Of a DNA stretch of 64,000 nucleotides, positions 33,378 through 45,400 are shown one piece after another (position 1 is the first letter of the stretch; each line of letters starts with the position of its first letter). The DNA is from Mermis nigrescens. Lineage: Eukaryota > Nematoda > Enoplea > Mermithida > Mermithidae. The stretch is taken from positions 21,852,290-21,916,289 of the forward strand of contig JAVLUZ010000142.1 in NCBI GenBank assembly GCA_036768485.1, in the 5' to 3' direction. The notes under the pieces are model-generated. The model made no database searches, was not told the origin of the DNA, and worked only from the letters and a program-made list of their open reading frames with translations. The position numbers and the translations under genes were made by a program.

Positions 33378-34283
33378 TTAGTCAAATTGAAGTGGAACCT
33401 CAATTGGCGGATCGGTTTCTAAGCAAATGTTGCAAATTATATGGTGTAATTTGGCCGGATTTTCAATTTGCTCGGCCAGTTCCAAGAATTCCGGGAAAGC
33501 ATCAATTGGCGATGGTGTGTAAGATTTGCCAAGAAAAGCTATGCATAACATGCGACGCAGCTGTTCCACCATACGCCAACCTATAGTGGCATTGCCGTAG
33601 GCATACTCAAAAAAGTGGAACCTTCTATCCAGGAATTCCAAAAGCACTTGTGCGTGCATCACATCGATCAATGAAAAAATAGACATAAATCGGTATTCCG
33701 ATTCATATTTGGTTTGAAATTCTCAGAATGTATCGAAAACATCAATCATTTGGCGCGTAGATATTAGAATTTGTGCTAAATGATTGGGTGCTGGGCACAT
33801 ACGGTGCGGCAAAAATTCCGGTCGGATTTAGTAAGCTTGGCTTTCAGTCACAAAACTTGGTGGTTTGAGATGTTGGTGAATCACCAAGTATTCCAACGGA
33901 ACCTCATATAGCATCATTCCGGTGGTGATGAAAAACCAGTTGTGCACAAAATATTTGTCAGGATAATACAGGCATTGAAAAACGCTCATTTGTGTAATGA
34001 ATTGAGGCAATGGCCCACGATCAACATCAGTCACGGGCTGTGTGATAGTAGTCCAAACTAAGGGATGCTGAGGTGTATCAGCTGATGATGCGTAACTCAG
34101 GTGAGCTGCATAAACTCTATCAAAATGCACTTGGGCAATTTCTAGCAGCTGATCGTACAAACGCGTTCCATCAATTTCACCCAAATAGGTGCGCAAACCG
34201 TGCAAAACATCAGGGACAATATAGCTCAGCGCCTCACGTGTCATAGTTTTGATCATTTTCAAAAAGTGTTGTATATAACGCAA
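33378..34283 (-). pseudogene. Conserved domain of P2, shared with P1
   Basis: The minus strand has two long open pieces. 34283-33828 contains SYIVPDVLHGLRTYLGEIDG and FITTGMMLYEVPLEYLVIHQ. 33686-33378 contains ALLEFLDRRFHFF-like sequence, WRMVEQLRRMLCIAFLGKSY and ICLETDPPIEVPLQF. Frameshifts join them. The match to P1 7150-8230 shows purifying selection on the family at some time in its past. P2 has about 130 residues at the start of this domain that P1 lacks. Function unknown. Confidence 0.55.
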
Positions 34284-34654
34284 GCGGTTTCACTCTCTCG
34301 CATTTCCTTTGGCGGCTATGTGTTCATGCATAGCTTGTATGTATGGAGAAACTGCAGCATCCACATTCAACGGTACATTTTGAATATCTTGTGGTTGAGT
34401 GCGCGCTACAGTATCCGACGTACCAGTCATAGCCATAGGTGCATTAAAACGAGCACAGGTACCAATAAGTTCAACGCGCCTTGTGGTGCGGTTTGTGACG
34501 CAATTTATGTAGACAACGCAGCCTGCTTGACTTCTTGTATCGGCAGCATGCATTGTGCTCGCAGAGGCGAGCCTAAAATTTCCAACATTATGACATCGGG
34601 TCCAGGGTAGCGTTCTGTCCAATCTGGCTGTGAAGTCGCTAAAAGCAGCAATGA

Positions 34655-36457
34655 CAGGGTTGCCAGGTGCAGGAGAATTCCCCTGAATTCAGGAGAATCT
34701 AAAATTTTCAGGAGCAGGAGCAGGAGAATGGGCTTTTTTGGAGAAATTTCAGGAGAAGTTGTAAACATGCAGGAGAATGCAGGAGAATTTTAAAATGTCA
34801 GGAGAATTCAGTGGAATCCTGAAAATCTAGGAGAATTCAGGAGAATTTTCAAAACTCAAACAGCAAGTTATAATGATTATCATACATTATCTTTCTTACT
34901 GTACTTACTGTAGTTAGTTAGTTGTATATAATTTTATACTTAGATCCTTCACATTAAGAATTTATTTCGTTCATAGTTAAGACCTAAGTGTTAAGTTGTA
35001 ACTATATCCAGATAAGTTTCGTGCTTCCGTAGTAAATCATTCATTCATTCATTTATTTATTCACTTAATATCACGAAGTGCAGAAATACATAGCTTTACA
35101 CACCATCTAATTGTTTTTATCAGTTTCATAGACGTTTGCAAAGCGCCTATAAACATTTTTTGATATATTTCAAAACGTAAGGATTTGCTTTCTACTGAAG
35201 TAGATACAATTAGTAATAAAGTATTATTTATTTTTCAAAGAGACATTGCAAAGAGGGCTCTTTTCAGAAATTTTTGATGATGTAAGTGCAACTGAAAATT
35301 GGCGGTCACCGTTTTAAGTACAGAAACTGTTTTTTCAAATAATGTGTATTGTAAACAATGCGACCTCTGTAGCTTAGGCCCTTGAGAAGTATATGCAAAA
35401 TTATCTGTTCTCTGTTCAGGATAGCCGATTAGTGCCTTTGTATAATATATTAGTGTAGATACATGCTATAATTTAAATTTCCTATGTCGAAAGAAACTGC
35501 CATTGTAAATGTTAGCTCAGGCAAATCCAGCGCCAAAATTGAAACCACAGCACGAAAACGGAGCAAATTTGTTCAGGCCTATCGTAAGGATTGGGAAAAG
35601 ATTTCTGAATTGAATGGTACCCATTTATGAAATTAGACAAGACGCAGAACAAAGGATCCCGGTGCTGCAGAAGATGAATTTCGATCTCTGTCCTTTGAGC
35701 ATGACCTTGATCCAGGAAGCGATGTTGTACAGTTTTGGCTTAAAGTTCGAGACCTTAAAGATGCTGGTGGCTGCAGTCGATTTAATAACATTTGTGATTT
35801 TGCTCTAGCTCTGCTTTGCTTACCTATATCAAATGCTTCAGCTGAGCGCGTATTTTCAATCATGAATATCGTTAAAAATAAGTTAAGAAATCGCTTTTTG
35901 TGCCATTCAGTTGATGCTGTGATCACTGTTTGTTATGCCTTTATCTTATGGAATATATCTCTCTCTAGCTTTAAGCCATCAAAACAGATGTTGCTGCGCT
36001 TTACGGATTCTATTTACATGACCAAAAATGTAGCTCCTGATGAAGATCAGGAATCTGTTATTGAATGTTTGTCAACTGTTGATGTTCAATAAAATGTTAT
36101 TCTTTGTGGTGCAGCATTAGTCTTCCATTATTTTTGCATCTGCCTGTATAATGCAGATTTGCTCATGAGCTTTTTGTGAGAGAATTAATGTTCATTATTT
36201 AGCCCTGAGTGTCCTTAGGATTAATAGGCAAGAGATCAGAATAAAATAGTTGGGTGAACCAAGGTAAATTGGCCTGAGCATGCTTGATATGCATGTGTAC
36301 ATACAATTGTAGATCTGCTGTACAACCTTTCCTGCAAAATATGAGCCAGGAGAATTTTCAGGAGAATCAAAATACTTTCGAGGAGAATTACAGGAGAATT
36401 TTTCCCCAATTTTACCTCTGCGCAGGAGAATCTGAATTTTGGGACCTGGCAACACCA
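34655..36457 (+). mobile_element. hAT transposon, internally deleted
   Basis: The ends are CAGGGTTGCCAGGTGCAGG and a decayed complement ...ACCTGGCAACACCA. The flanks AGCAATGA (34647-34654) and AGCAACAA (36458-36465) agree at 6 of 8. It contains an N-terminal ORF start (MSKETAIVNVSSGK at 35485, with KFVQAYRKDWEKI) and the hAT C-terminal dimerisation region (LALLCLPISNASAERVFSIM near 35802, then NKLRNRF), joined by decayed sequence. GCAGGAGAATT words repeat at both ends. The catalytic core is missing. It interrupts P2. Confidence 0.85.
35800..36092 (+). pseudogene. hAT transposase C-terminal dimerisation domain
   Basis: The frame reads ...ALLCLPISNASAERVFSIMN IVKNKLRNRF, the hallmark hATC motif (LPxSNASAERVFS..N). 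The catalytic D/E residues of hAT transposase lie upstream in the family and are deleted here. The open frame ends at 36092. Confidence 0.85.
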
Positions 36458-36949
36458 AGCAACAACCCTATACCCAAAGGCGCTTGCGACGGCGCCGCAA
36501 GTGATTGCAAAGAAATTGCTTGCGTAATGACGGTGGCGCCGCCTCACGTAGTTAAGGTGCGTCTGGTTTGCGGCGGCAATAAATTTGCTTGTTTTTGGCC
36601 TCAGAGTCCAATAGCGCAATCATCAGACGTTTTGGCGATAAATCTGGCTCATCCGTGAATACGGATTGCTCTACTCCAACCATGGGTGATTCGAATTGGA
36701 TATCAGCTTGCGAAGCAGTCGCAGAGGCTGGCATAATAGCACTGGTAGGTGTAGGTTTAGTGCCAGGTGCTACAGTTGGGCCCGGTTCTAAGCCGGCAAT
36801 GGCCTGCACATTGCAAATGGCTAAATTGGGGTTTTCCCAAACGTAGTCATGTGACAACGCAGCCGTTACAGAGGTAACAATGGTAGCTGCGGCTATGGCT
36901 GCTACTGGCAGCGGAGCCGGCGTATAGAAGTCGAATGGCAAAATATACT

Positions 36950-37735
36950 CTTCGCCTTCCGAAACTATGGTGACTTCAGTCGCCAAGCTGGTCAACTGGC
37001 CCCATGAAGGCGTGCAAGACAATGGGACACGCCGTCTCGTTTTTGGTTCGGCTGGTTTAACGAATAATTCATCGCCTTTAAAAGAAAATGGTAACAGTTT
37101 TTTGTCTACCTTAAGCCAATTATTTTGTGAACAGCCTTCTATCAACATAAAAACATCAATAGTAATCAGGGCGTCCAAGGCCAAATAAATCTGCATATCA
37201 CGTTTCAGCGGTAAACTCCACGCTTGGCCCCAATTATCAGGCTCATTTGGATCGATAAACATATTGAAGAAAAATTCGGCCAAATGTTTTAGCTAATGGC
37301 AAAATGCTGTTGTATGTTGGCAGTCGCATAAACGTTTTTGCGACGGGATGTATGTCAATAAAATTTGCCACAAAAAGGATCTTGCCAGTGCAGTTTATTG
37401 CAAAGATCAGCATCAGGAATTTCCATAATTTCTTCAAACGTAGTTCCGAAGACGTGAAAATATGCAATTTTGTCTTGCGATGGGTCAAAACACACCATCT
37501 GCATGTCCAAAAGGCACGTTGCAAGCAGTTTGTGCAACCCAAAAGGTGCTTTTGGAAAGCAAGAGACATTCCAACAGAACACATGGCCGTTCGATGCTAG
37601 CTAATTGAACATAGTGTACGAATGGGCCGTTGGTGTCCTTATAAGTTGAGCAAAATTGCTTAAAGCGTTCATCCCAATTTTTGTAGGTTCAGGTTTTTTG
37701 GTCGTTCACAAACTCCGAATCATAGCCCAAAAATA
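36950..37735 (-). pseudogene. DEDDy 3'-5' exonuclease domain (Mut7/EXD-like), frameshifted
   Basis: Motif I is readable near 37725 as GYDSEFVND (D-x-E), one frame off from the upstream sequence ending WHFIFG. A VQLAS strand follows near 37610. A candidate motif II lies near 37370 (FVANFIDIHPVAK). The C-terminal part reads DNWGQAWSLPLKRDMQIYLA and LDALITIDVFMLIE, the NW..PL...Q..Y.ALDA..L signature with the Tyr and Asp of motif III. At least three frame changes occur. The family removes nucleotides from RNA or DNA 3' ends (Mut7, EXD1, Egalitarian, WRN-type). Finding it between LTR-element parts is unusual. Confidence 0.7.
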
Positions 37736-38154
37736 AAGTGCCATTTATTATATGACGGCTGTAACAAAGCCAGAATATCTGCATAAGACTGCTGGTCATT
37801 GGTGACTAAAACCGTTTGGAGAATTTTCCTCTTTGGCACACAAAGGGTAGCTAACGGATATCTCCCAAAAGTTTTGTCCCACCAGAGCTCTTGTTCATTT
37901 ACGTGTTTGCGATGAGTTTTAGCCTCATTTGGGTTTGTATACTTAATCATTTTTGCACTTAATGCGTCTAAGCCATTAACGCACTGCTCATCATTTTGCA
38001 GCAACGGGTCTGGATAGTCCAACCCCCGTTCCATAGCCATACATATCAATGCCGTACAAAACTCATCTAGGGTCAGCGGGATTGCGCCCATTGAATGTGA
38101 ATTGGCAACCAGCTGACTTCAACAACGCCTCTTAGCTTGGGACACCCTCGTCAG

Positions 38155-38700
38155 CACACCTGGGCGTGGGGGGTTTGGGGGGTATGCACCCCCCAGAAAC
38201 CAAACACCCCCAGAAATCAAAATACCCCCCCCAGAATTCAATTTTTGAAAATTTTTTTCGTCTTTTTTCGCAATTTTTGATGCCAATGGATAGTGCTTGA
38301 TGAGAAACGTCGAAAAATGGTGTTTTTATCGCCATACCACCACACCTGGGCGTGGGGGGTTTGGGGGGGTATGCACCCCCCAGAAACCAAAATACCCCCC
38401 CCAGAAATCAAAATACCCCCCCCCCCCCAGAATTCAATTTTTGAAAATTTTTTTTCGTTTTTTTCGCAATTTTTTGATGCCAATGGATAGTGCTTGATGA
38501 GAAACGTCGAAAAAGTGGTGTTTTTATCGCCATACCACCATTTTTAAGGCCATTTTTCGACCTTCAAAAAAATCTTGCACCCCCCCCCCCAGAATTTTCT
38601 TGCTGCCCACGTATGCATACCACCATTTTTAAGGCCATTTTTCGACCTTCAAAAAAATCTTACACCCCCCCCCCCAGAATTTTCTTGCTGCTCACGTATG
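38155..38700 (+). mobile_element. MITE family A, copy 4, carrying copy 5 inside it
   Basis: It starts CACACCTGGGCGTGGGG at 38155 and ends GCTGCTCACGTATG at 38700. Both flanks are CTCGTCAG (38147-38154, 38701-38708). It is interrupted by copy 5 at 38341-38615. Confidence 0.95.
38341..38615 (+). mobile_element. MITE family A, copy 5, nested, perfect TSD
   Basis: The whole 275-bp element has CATACCAC on both sides (38333-38340, 38616-38623). That octamer is part of copy 4, so this is an insertion of the family into itself. Confidence 0.95.
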
Positions 38701-38725
38701 CTCGTCAGCCATGGGTCTGCAAAAG

Positions 38726-38825
38726 NNNNNNNNNNNNNNNNNNNNNNNNNNNNNNNNNNNNNNNNNNNNNNNNNNNNNNNNNNNNNNNNNNNNNNNNNNN
38801 NNNNNNNNNNNNNNNNNNNNNNNNN
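38726..38825. other. Assembly gap (100 N)
   Basis: Exactly 100 N, a conventional gap of unknown size. The missing last exon of POLR3E could lie here. ORFs drawn across it are meaningless. Confidence 1.
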
Positions 38826-38849
38826 CATATTGTAGACTACTTTCAAAAC

Positions 38850-39263
38850 CATACATGATCTTGGGGGGGGGGTTGGGGGTTTTTCAACCCCTGCAGAATC
38901 ATTTTTCACCCCCCCCCGCAAAAAATTTTCCACCCCTCCCAGAATTGCCGATTTTTCAAAAGTTTCCTGAACTTACCTGAAAATTGGTAGAAAAAGTGTC
39001 TTTTTAAGGGTTTTTGGCTATCTATTTGCTCAAAATCGCCAAATTTTCGGCGCTTCGCGCCATATATTCATGTTTTAAGCGATATATTGGTCAATTTGTT
39101 CGACTTTTTTCGAAATTTTTTTCACGATTTCATGCTCTAGAAGGATAGAGTATCGTCAGAAACGCCAAAAAACGATGTTTTTTAACGCGTACCGGCCATT
39201 TTTGGGCCCAAAAAAGGCACTTTAGGTTTTCACCCCCCAGAATTCCCATGCTGTGCATGTATG
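38850..39263. mobile_element. MITE family E, copy 1
   Basis: The ends are CATACATGATCTTGGGGG and CCCATGCTGTGCATGTATG. The core has TTTCGGCGCTTCGCGCCATA and GGCCATTTTTGGGCCC. No target duplication was found. It ends 34 bp from the donor of POLR3E exon 15. Confidence 0.8.
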
Positions 39264-39296
39264 TACAGTACACAACACATATTCATAGCAACTTAC

Positions 39297-39470
39297 ATGC
39301 AAAATTTGCCTTAATTCATTATCACCCGGAACGTCTTCAAGCGACTTGCTGCATGCATCCTTGAACGCTTTTAAAGTGACCCGTAGTTTCTGAGACAACA
39401 GTTTAACAGCTACTCGACGGGCATCTGGCCAAGAACCCAATTCAGCATAGGCGAAGACGGGTTCGGTCAT
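39297..39470 (-). CDS. POLR3E: POLR3E exon 15 (last one seen)
   Basis: 174 nt, phase 0 at both ends (MTEPVFAYAELGSWPDARRV, then RQILH). Acceptor TACTGCCAG, donor GTAAGT. It corresponds to the human stretch from DEQKVFALWESGD to VDKVL; the final codons must be in a further exon. Confidence 0.9.
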
Positions 39471-42400
39471 CTGGCAGTAAAATAATCGTGTTTTATAACA
39501 ATTATCTAATGCAAGTCCTGGCGTCAGGAATTAAGAAGAAATAATGACACTTTCATCATTTCTTAAGAAGATCTACGCCAGAGTGAACGAATTACAAAGC
39601 TTATATGACTGATATCCCCGAATAATATTCAGCTTAAGCTCGGCTCGACTCGAGTAAATTTTAAAATTTTAACCATTTTAATAAACTTCAACGCTTTACA
39701 AGTACTAACAGTACAGAAAATAAATAACTCAGCATGACGGGTCGACAAATTTTATTTTTTGTTGAAATTTTTTGAAAGTTCGTTAAAACGTGCTGAACAC
39801 ACCTGCATACGAGTATTGTGGCCACAAGTTAGCGTCGGGAAAGGGAAGTTGGGAATTATGCACCCCATCCCAGAAGTTTAACCCCCCACAAATTACTGTG
39901 GACCCTGAAATTCGATTTTGAGTATCATTTTAGACGATTTTTAACAATCTTACCAAACGAAACCCCACCAGAATTTTCTTGCCGCGCACGTATGAATTGC
40001 ACCCTCCAGACCTTGACGAACCCCCAGGAATCACTCTAGACCCCAGAATTCTATTTTAAGTAACATTTCAGGCGATTTCTGGCGACTTCACCTAACCAGA
40101 CCCCCAGAAGTTTCTTGCTGCCCATGTATAAAAGTGTCGGTCTTCTCACTGCACTTTGAGAACATTTATCGCTATCCATTGGAGATTCATTTTGAAGGAT
40201 TTTGTGCCACATCGAATACTTCCCTATAGGGTACTAGGGCGTAGTTAGACCGAGTTTAACCCCTCGCTAAAGCTATGAAAAATCGGTTACTGCCAAGTGC
40301 CAAGCCATTTTGGCACAACTAAAAGCGCTGCAGAAGAGTTTTGTTTTTTTGTAGACGCTCTAATACATCCATCCAAAGTTTTAATCAACGTGGCCAGTTT
40401 ATAACGACAAAAATATCAACGAGGCATTCTTGTTAGCAATGTACCAGTCACGCCATGCTCCAGGTTATTCACACAAATCATATTCGAAAATGGTCATTTT
40501 TTCGATGAAATTCAGTTTGAAAATAAATTTAGTCGTCTCGTTCCGTCGAAAGTGGCATTTCAAGAGAATGAAAAAGCACGTAAAAGTATTTTAAGGCGTA
40601 GAAAAACGCATGTTAGGAGCAGGCAAGAATGTGAAGAGGAGGGGATATATTTGGGGGCGGGGTTTAGAACCATGCACGAGCAGCACCAAAATTCTGGGGT
40701 GGAGGCCAGGATGGGTCAAATTGCCAAAAATGCTACTAAAAATAGAATTCTGGGGTCTACAGTAATCTGCGGGGTTTTGAACTTCTGGGGAGGTACAAAC
40801 CCCCCTCCCAACACCCAAGTGTGGTTTAAACCCCCAGATTCCCAAATACCCCCTTAATTGAATTTTCGGCATGTTTCTCGCTACTTTTGCCCATCTATAC
40901 CCAAGCGCGTTGATTTGGAGGGGGGCGAGGAAGGGAGGGGCCGCCCTCTGTCGTCAAAACATAATTGGGCGGAATGGAGAATAATGTGTATTTATTGATG
41001 ATTTTGTCCATTTTCGATCACGATTATTCAATTTGCTTAGGCGCTTCGCGTCAGGGGTATTCATTACTGACATATACCAACTTTCCTGGCTCTCTAATAC
41101 GTAAATTTATTTTTACGATCAGACGACTAGTTTATGAACAGAACAAGGATTTTTGACTTCTTACAATAATGTCTAGAGTATTTTCGAGTGCTTAGCGCCG
41201 ATGTTTGCACTAATTTTGCTACACGTTCTTCGAAGAAAGCTTTCGAAAATTTTAGACCTTTTTCGGATCACAAATGATTCTGTCTATCAAAAGACAGCAA
41301 AAAACCAATATTTTGAGCATGCTAGATGGATTTGTTGGACAATATTTGACACTATTAGGAAAATCTGAGGTTCCGTCCCCTAAACGTCAGAAAATCCTAA
41401 ATCCGCTACCATCTATAATCCCATAATTCGGTTGTTGTCCATGAAACAAGAAAGTTTCTGAATAAAATGAGGAAAATAACGGCAAAAAGTCATTGAAAAT
41501 TAAAAATATTCCCTAAAAGTGCTTGGAAATGATCAGAAACTTTGGCACAGTATAGTATTTCATCTGTTTTAGTATTTATATCAGTTTTTGAGGCAGTTTG
41601 GCTCAGAAAAGCTTTGTCCCTCCCAGACCGGTCATGCTGCGAATCTATGGTTAGGATCATCATAGTGAACTGTGCTAAATAACCGCTTTTCTTGACTCCA
41701 GCCTTGGCAAGCTTACTTACATTACATAATGCATCTTACCCGTGTCTCCCTCTCCCTCTCCCTACATTAATAACATATGTTATTCCAGAAATATGATCTA
41801 TTTAAAAATAAAAAAATCGAATATAGTATGTATATTTTTTCTGCAAATATTAAGCGTGCATACTTTTCCTGCGAAAATTTTCACAGCTCCCAATTCCGTC
41901 GCACACCGGTCGATCATCATATCCGATACTCCTGTGCTCAAAATGCTGCCCGGCGGAGATTCGGCCAATTTCAGCAACAAAAGCCGTTTGATGTCCGACA
42001 AAGTAAGACAGGGTTTCGTCGACAGCTTTTCGTACAGAAATTTTTTAAATTCGGCAATCAACGACGAATTGGATTGGCCCGGCTCAACTTTGACGACTGG
42101 ATGGACTGATTAAAATATATGTAAAATAAAAACGAATACGTACCCAAATAATAGAAATAAAAAATCAGACTAATTAAATTAATTCCATTTTTCAAATTAC
42201 AAATATAGCCAAAATAATGAATATGTATTAAATTCAACATTTTGAATTTATACTAAAGATTCGAATACAGCTGGAAAAAATTGATGGAAGTGACTGTCAA
42301 ACGGGGTTATCGATTAGACAAAATATCCAACTTTTCAGTTTTCCTATACCTCAATGACAAAACTCCATGTACTTAAAGAAATAAGATTTTAGTCCTTTTT

Positions 42401-45400
42401 TGACTCAATTTCACAATGAAGCAAAGCACGTGAGTCAGACCGTACTGCAGTATTCGAATGTTAAATGCGACTTTAGGAAGATCGCATTTAGTAATCAGCC
42501 AGTGTGGAGCCCTAGAGTCGATCGTTCATTCCTCTAGGCTTTCTAGCGAGAAAATTATTTTCTCTTCGGCCTTTTAATGCGATTCTTTTACAATTTTGAA
42601 TCAATGACTAGAATAGCCAATGTACTCTTTAATTTATTCCAGAACTTTTTGAAAATCTTTGAAGTGGTTACAAAACTGTCGTGAAATAGAACAACAGGGG
42701 TGATATTTTACAGTATATCGAGTTATTCGAGCGCTAAGCGCTAAATTTTTTAAAATTATAGATAAAAATGCCTAAAACACATTAAATTAATATACTTTTG
42801 CCCCAAAAGGTCTTTGCACACTGTACCAAAACCGCTCCAAAAATCTTTCTACGAGCCCCAAAATCTTTGTCCCGCACAGACAATTATATTATATAAAAAT
42901 TATAATTATGCATGAATCATATGTCTGTAAGTGAGTGTATGCAGATTGTTATGTACTATATTATATATTATTTATTATGTATTTCCATTCAAGTAACAGG
43001 GGATGTGAATCATCCCGTCCAACATTGGTCGTTCCCAATCCCCCAAAGCCAGAAACGTTTTAACCTCCTCCCAATTTCCGGAAAAAATTGCATTTTTGGC
43101 CGTTTTAGGTGTTTTTGTTTTTTGGCAAAAATGGGGGTTATTTACCTCCCCCCTAACAATGACCGGAGAGGGCGACCCCAACCCAAAATTTCAAGAAGTT
43201 ATACATGTATGTGTATATTGTTTATTATTTATTCCCACCAAGGTGTATGCGAATTATACAAACATCAAATATGATCATTATTTTTTATCTATTATTTTAT
43301 TCATGAAAACCTTAATGTCTTCTCAAACATATATAATATGTTAAAACATATGTCCCAATGCCCCTTCCCACCGTCCCAGCATACTTGCATTCGGTCGACC
43401 ATTTTTGAGGGGCGTCTCTGCGGACTTCTCAAGGATTTGGCCGCATGCACTTCTGTCCAATTTTTCTTCTCCATTCAAGCTGCCGAGCGAACCGTCCGCA
43501 TTTGACTGAGAAACAGAACGAGAAGCGCTTCGACGGCGACCCGGAGGCGGAGATTTGAAATCCTGACCTATATAAATGCGCAAAATACAAGGAAAAAATA
43601 AAAGAAATCATATTGGAATTCGAAAAAAATAATAAAAAGTCAGAATACGAAAAACGAAAATACTATAATACAGATAAAAGTCAAGAAAATGCGTGCAATA
43701 AGTACATAGGTAGTAAAATTAGTAAGATCAAACATTTTTGTAATACTCAGTTCAGCACTGATGTTGAAAACAAATTCAAAATGTATGTCGATCTCAGGAT
43801 CGGCAAAATCCTTATGTCTCTACGGTAACCGCGTAAAAAGACAAAGCAAAATAAAGCAAAATTTACTTAGCCCATGACCACTGACCAGAACACAACGCTT
43901 AACGTCCTTTAATCAAAATTATCGCAGATTAGATTTAAAAATCAGCAATTTATCTTGCCACCTCTAGAAAGGACACAATAGAGCGACAAAGGTGTAAAGT
44001 CACGTTCTCACCGGATTTGTTATGTTGTCTTATGTTTAGCTGATGGCACAAAGCCTGATATTTAGCTTCCCAAAATGACGTTTGTCTTTGAACAATATCG
44101 GGATGCCTAAAACAAATAACAACGGGGCAAGCGTCATAAAAAAAGAATTCTTCGAAAGAAAGTATATTTTTAAAAAGTTCTGAAAAATCTATTAACTAAA
44201 AGACTGAAGATCTTTTCCATTTACGTACACTTGTAGCATAGATGCCCAGGGAGGGGTGAAATCCACAATTTATCTGACGTTAGTTGTATTTATTAGGTAA
44301 ATCAGGCCAGATTCACTTAAGAATACTCCATTTTGGGTCGAATTCATCCCAAGTACCTAACTTTAGGACCCTTCAGTGGGAGGGGGTAATGCCCCCTTTC
44401 ACCCCATTGTATGGTATTCAGTAATTTACTGAGTAATAAAATTGACATTATGCATACGCAAAGGCCTTTTTGGGCAAAATTGAAGCTATATTTTTCCAGC
44501 ATCTTCAGCGCCTTTTAAGCATTTCTTTAAGCAGCTCATGTCGCCAACATAAATTGAACCAACAACCAATGATTAATGGATGAAACTTGAGTAAATTTGA
44601 GAATATTATCGAAAATTACTTGTTAATGAAATCGGCGTCCGTTGCGAGAATAAAATGCCAACCGCGCTGGTATTTCAGACGCCCAATCTGTTTCAAAATA
44701 TCTTGCAAGTCTTCGGCAGGTATTTTTACGGAAGCGCTTATTTCTTTCTTATCAACGGACGAGCTTTGAGAAAATTTGTAGAGCTAAACAAAATCGAAAA
44801 TTCCTCACGAATGAAAACAACGTTTTAAAGATACATAAAACAAAAATCGGAAGTCAACGCAATTCATTTAATTTTTGGCGATTAATGTTATTAATGCGCA
44901 AATCCGTACCTAAAGTTGAAAAAGATTTAAACACGCGGTGCAGAGAAATTTTTAACCAGGTCAACTAGTATATATAATTTCTTAAATTCGCAAAGCCATG
45001 TTTTAAGTATGAAAACATGCTAAATCAATGAAGCGCCACTCGGTTACAAATAATTAGAACGAAACGATTATTTTTCTTACAAATGCAACAAGTATTATCA
45101 TCTCGATGCCTGCGGAAATGAGCATTAGAGGAATAATTCGAAACGATAGTTTAAAATGAATCAGATTAATAGTCACGTATCTCTGGGGGGAATGGAGAGG
45201 TTAGGACTCCCCAAATTCAGAAAAATCGGAAAAATATGACTTTTTAAACGTTATTTTGTGCTATTTTTGGCCTTTTTAGGCTTAGTCCCCCAAAAACTGG
45301 TGTTGGTCCCTCCTCTCAAAATAGGACGGCCAGCTACGTGCCTGCGGATTAAGAGATGTAGAAGTAAGAAGTTCAGCAAAAGATCAGCTAAATATTCCCT

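Larger units (their letters stand above)
31418..38146 (-). pseudogene. P2: decayed LTR-element polyprotein with exonuclease domain
   Basis: Coding remnants run on the minus strand from about 38146 to 31418. In order: N-terminal region (38091-37720), DEDDy 3'-5' exonuclease (about 37735-36950), Ala/Pro-rich linker (about 36930-36552), a hAT insertion, a region at 34622-34290, the conserved domain shared with P1 (34283-33378), a charged helical region (33359-32946), a Gln-rich region (32909-32562) and hydrophobic segments (32120-31413). Several frameshifts and stops break it. A 3' LTR follows and P1 shares both LTR and domain, so the whole is best read as one retroelement family, although a captured host gene cannot be excluded. 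No reverse transcriptase motif is visible. The 5' end is cut off near the MITE cluster at 38155. Confidence 0.5.

Noticed and set aside
38490..38980. ORFs with undefined residues across 38726-38825
   Set aside because: They cross a 100-N gap and start in MITE sequence.
43429..43611. Alternative frame of POLR3E exon 13
   Set aside because: It would use the acceptor GTCAG, breaks phase with exon 12 and runs into a stop.
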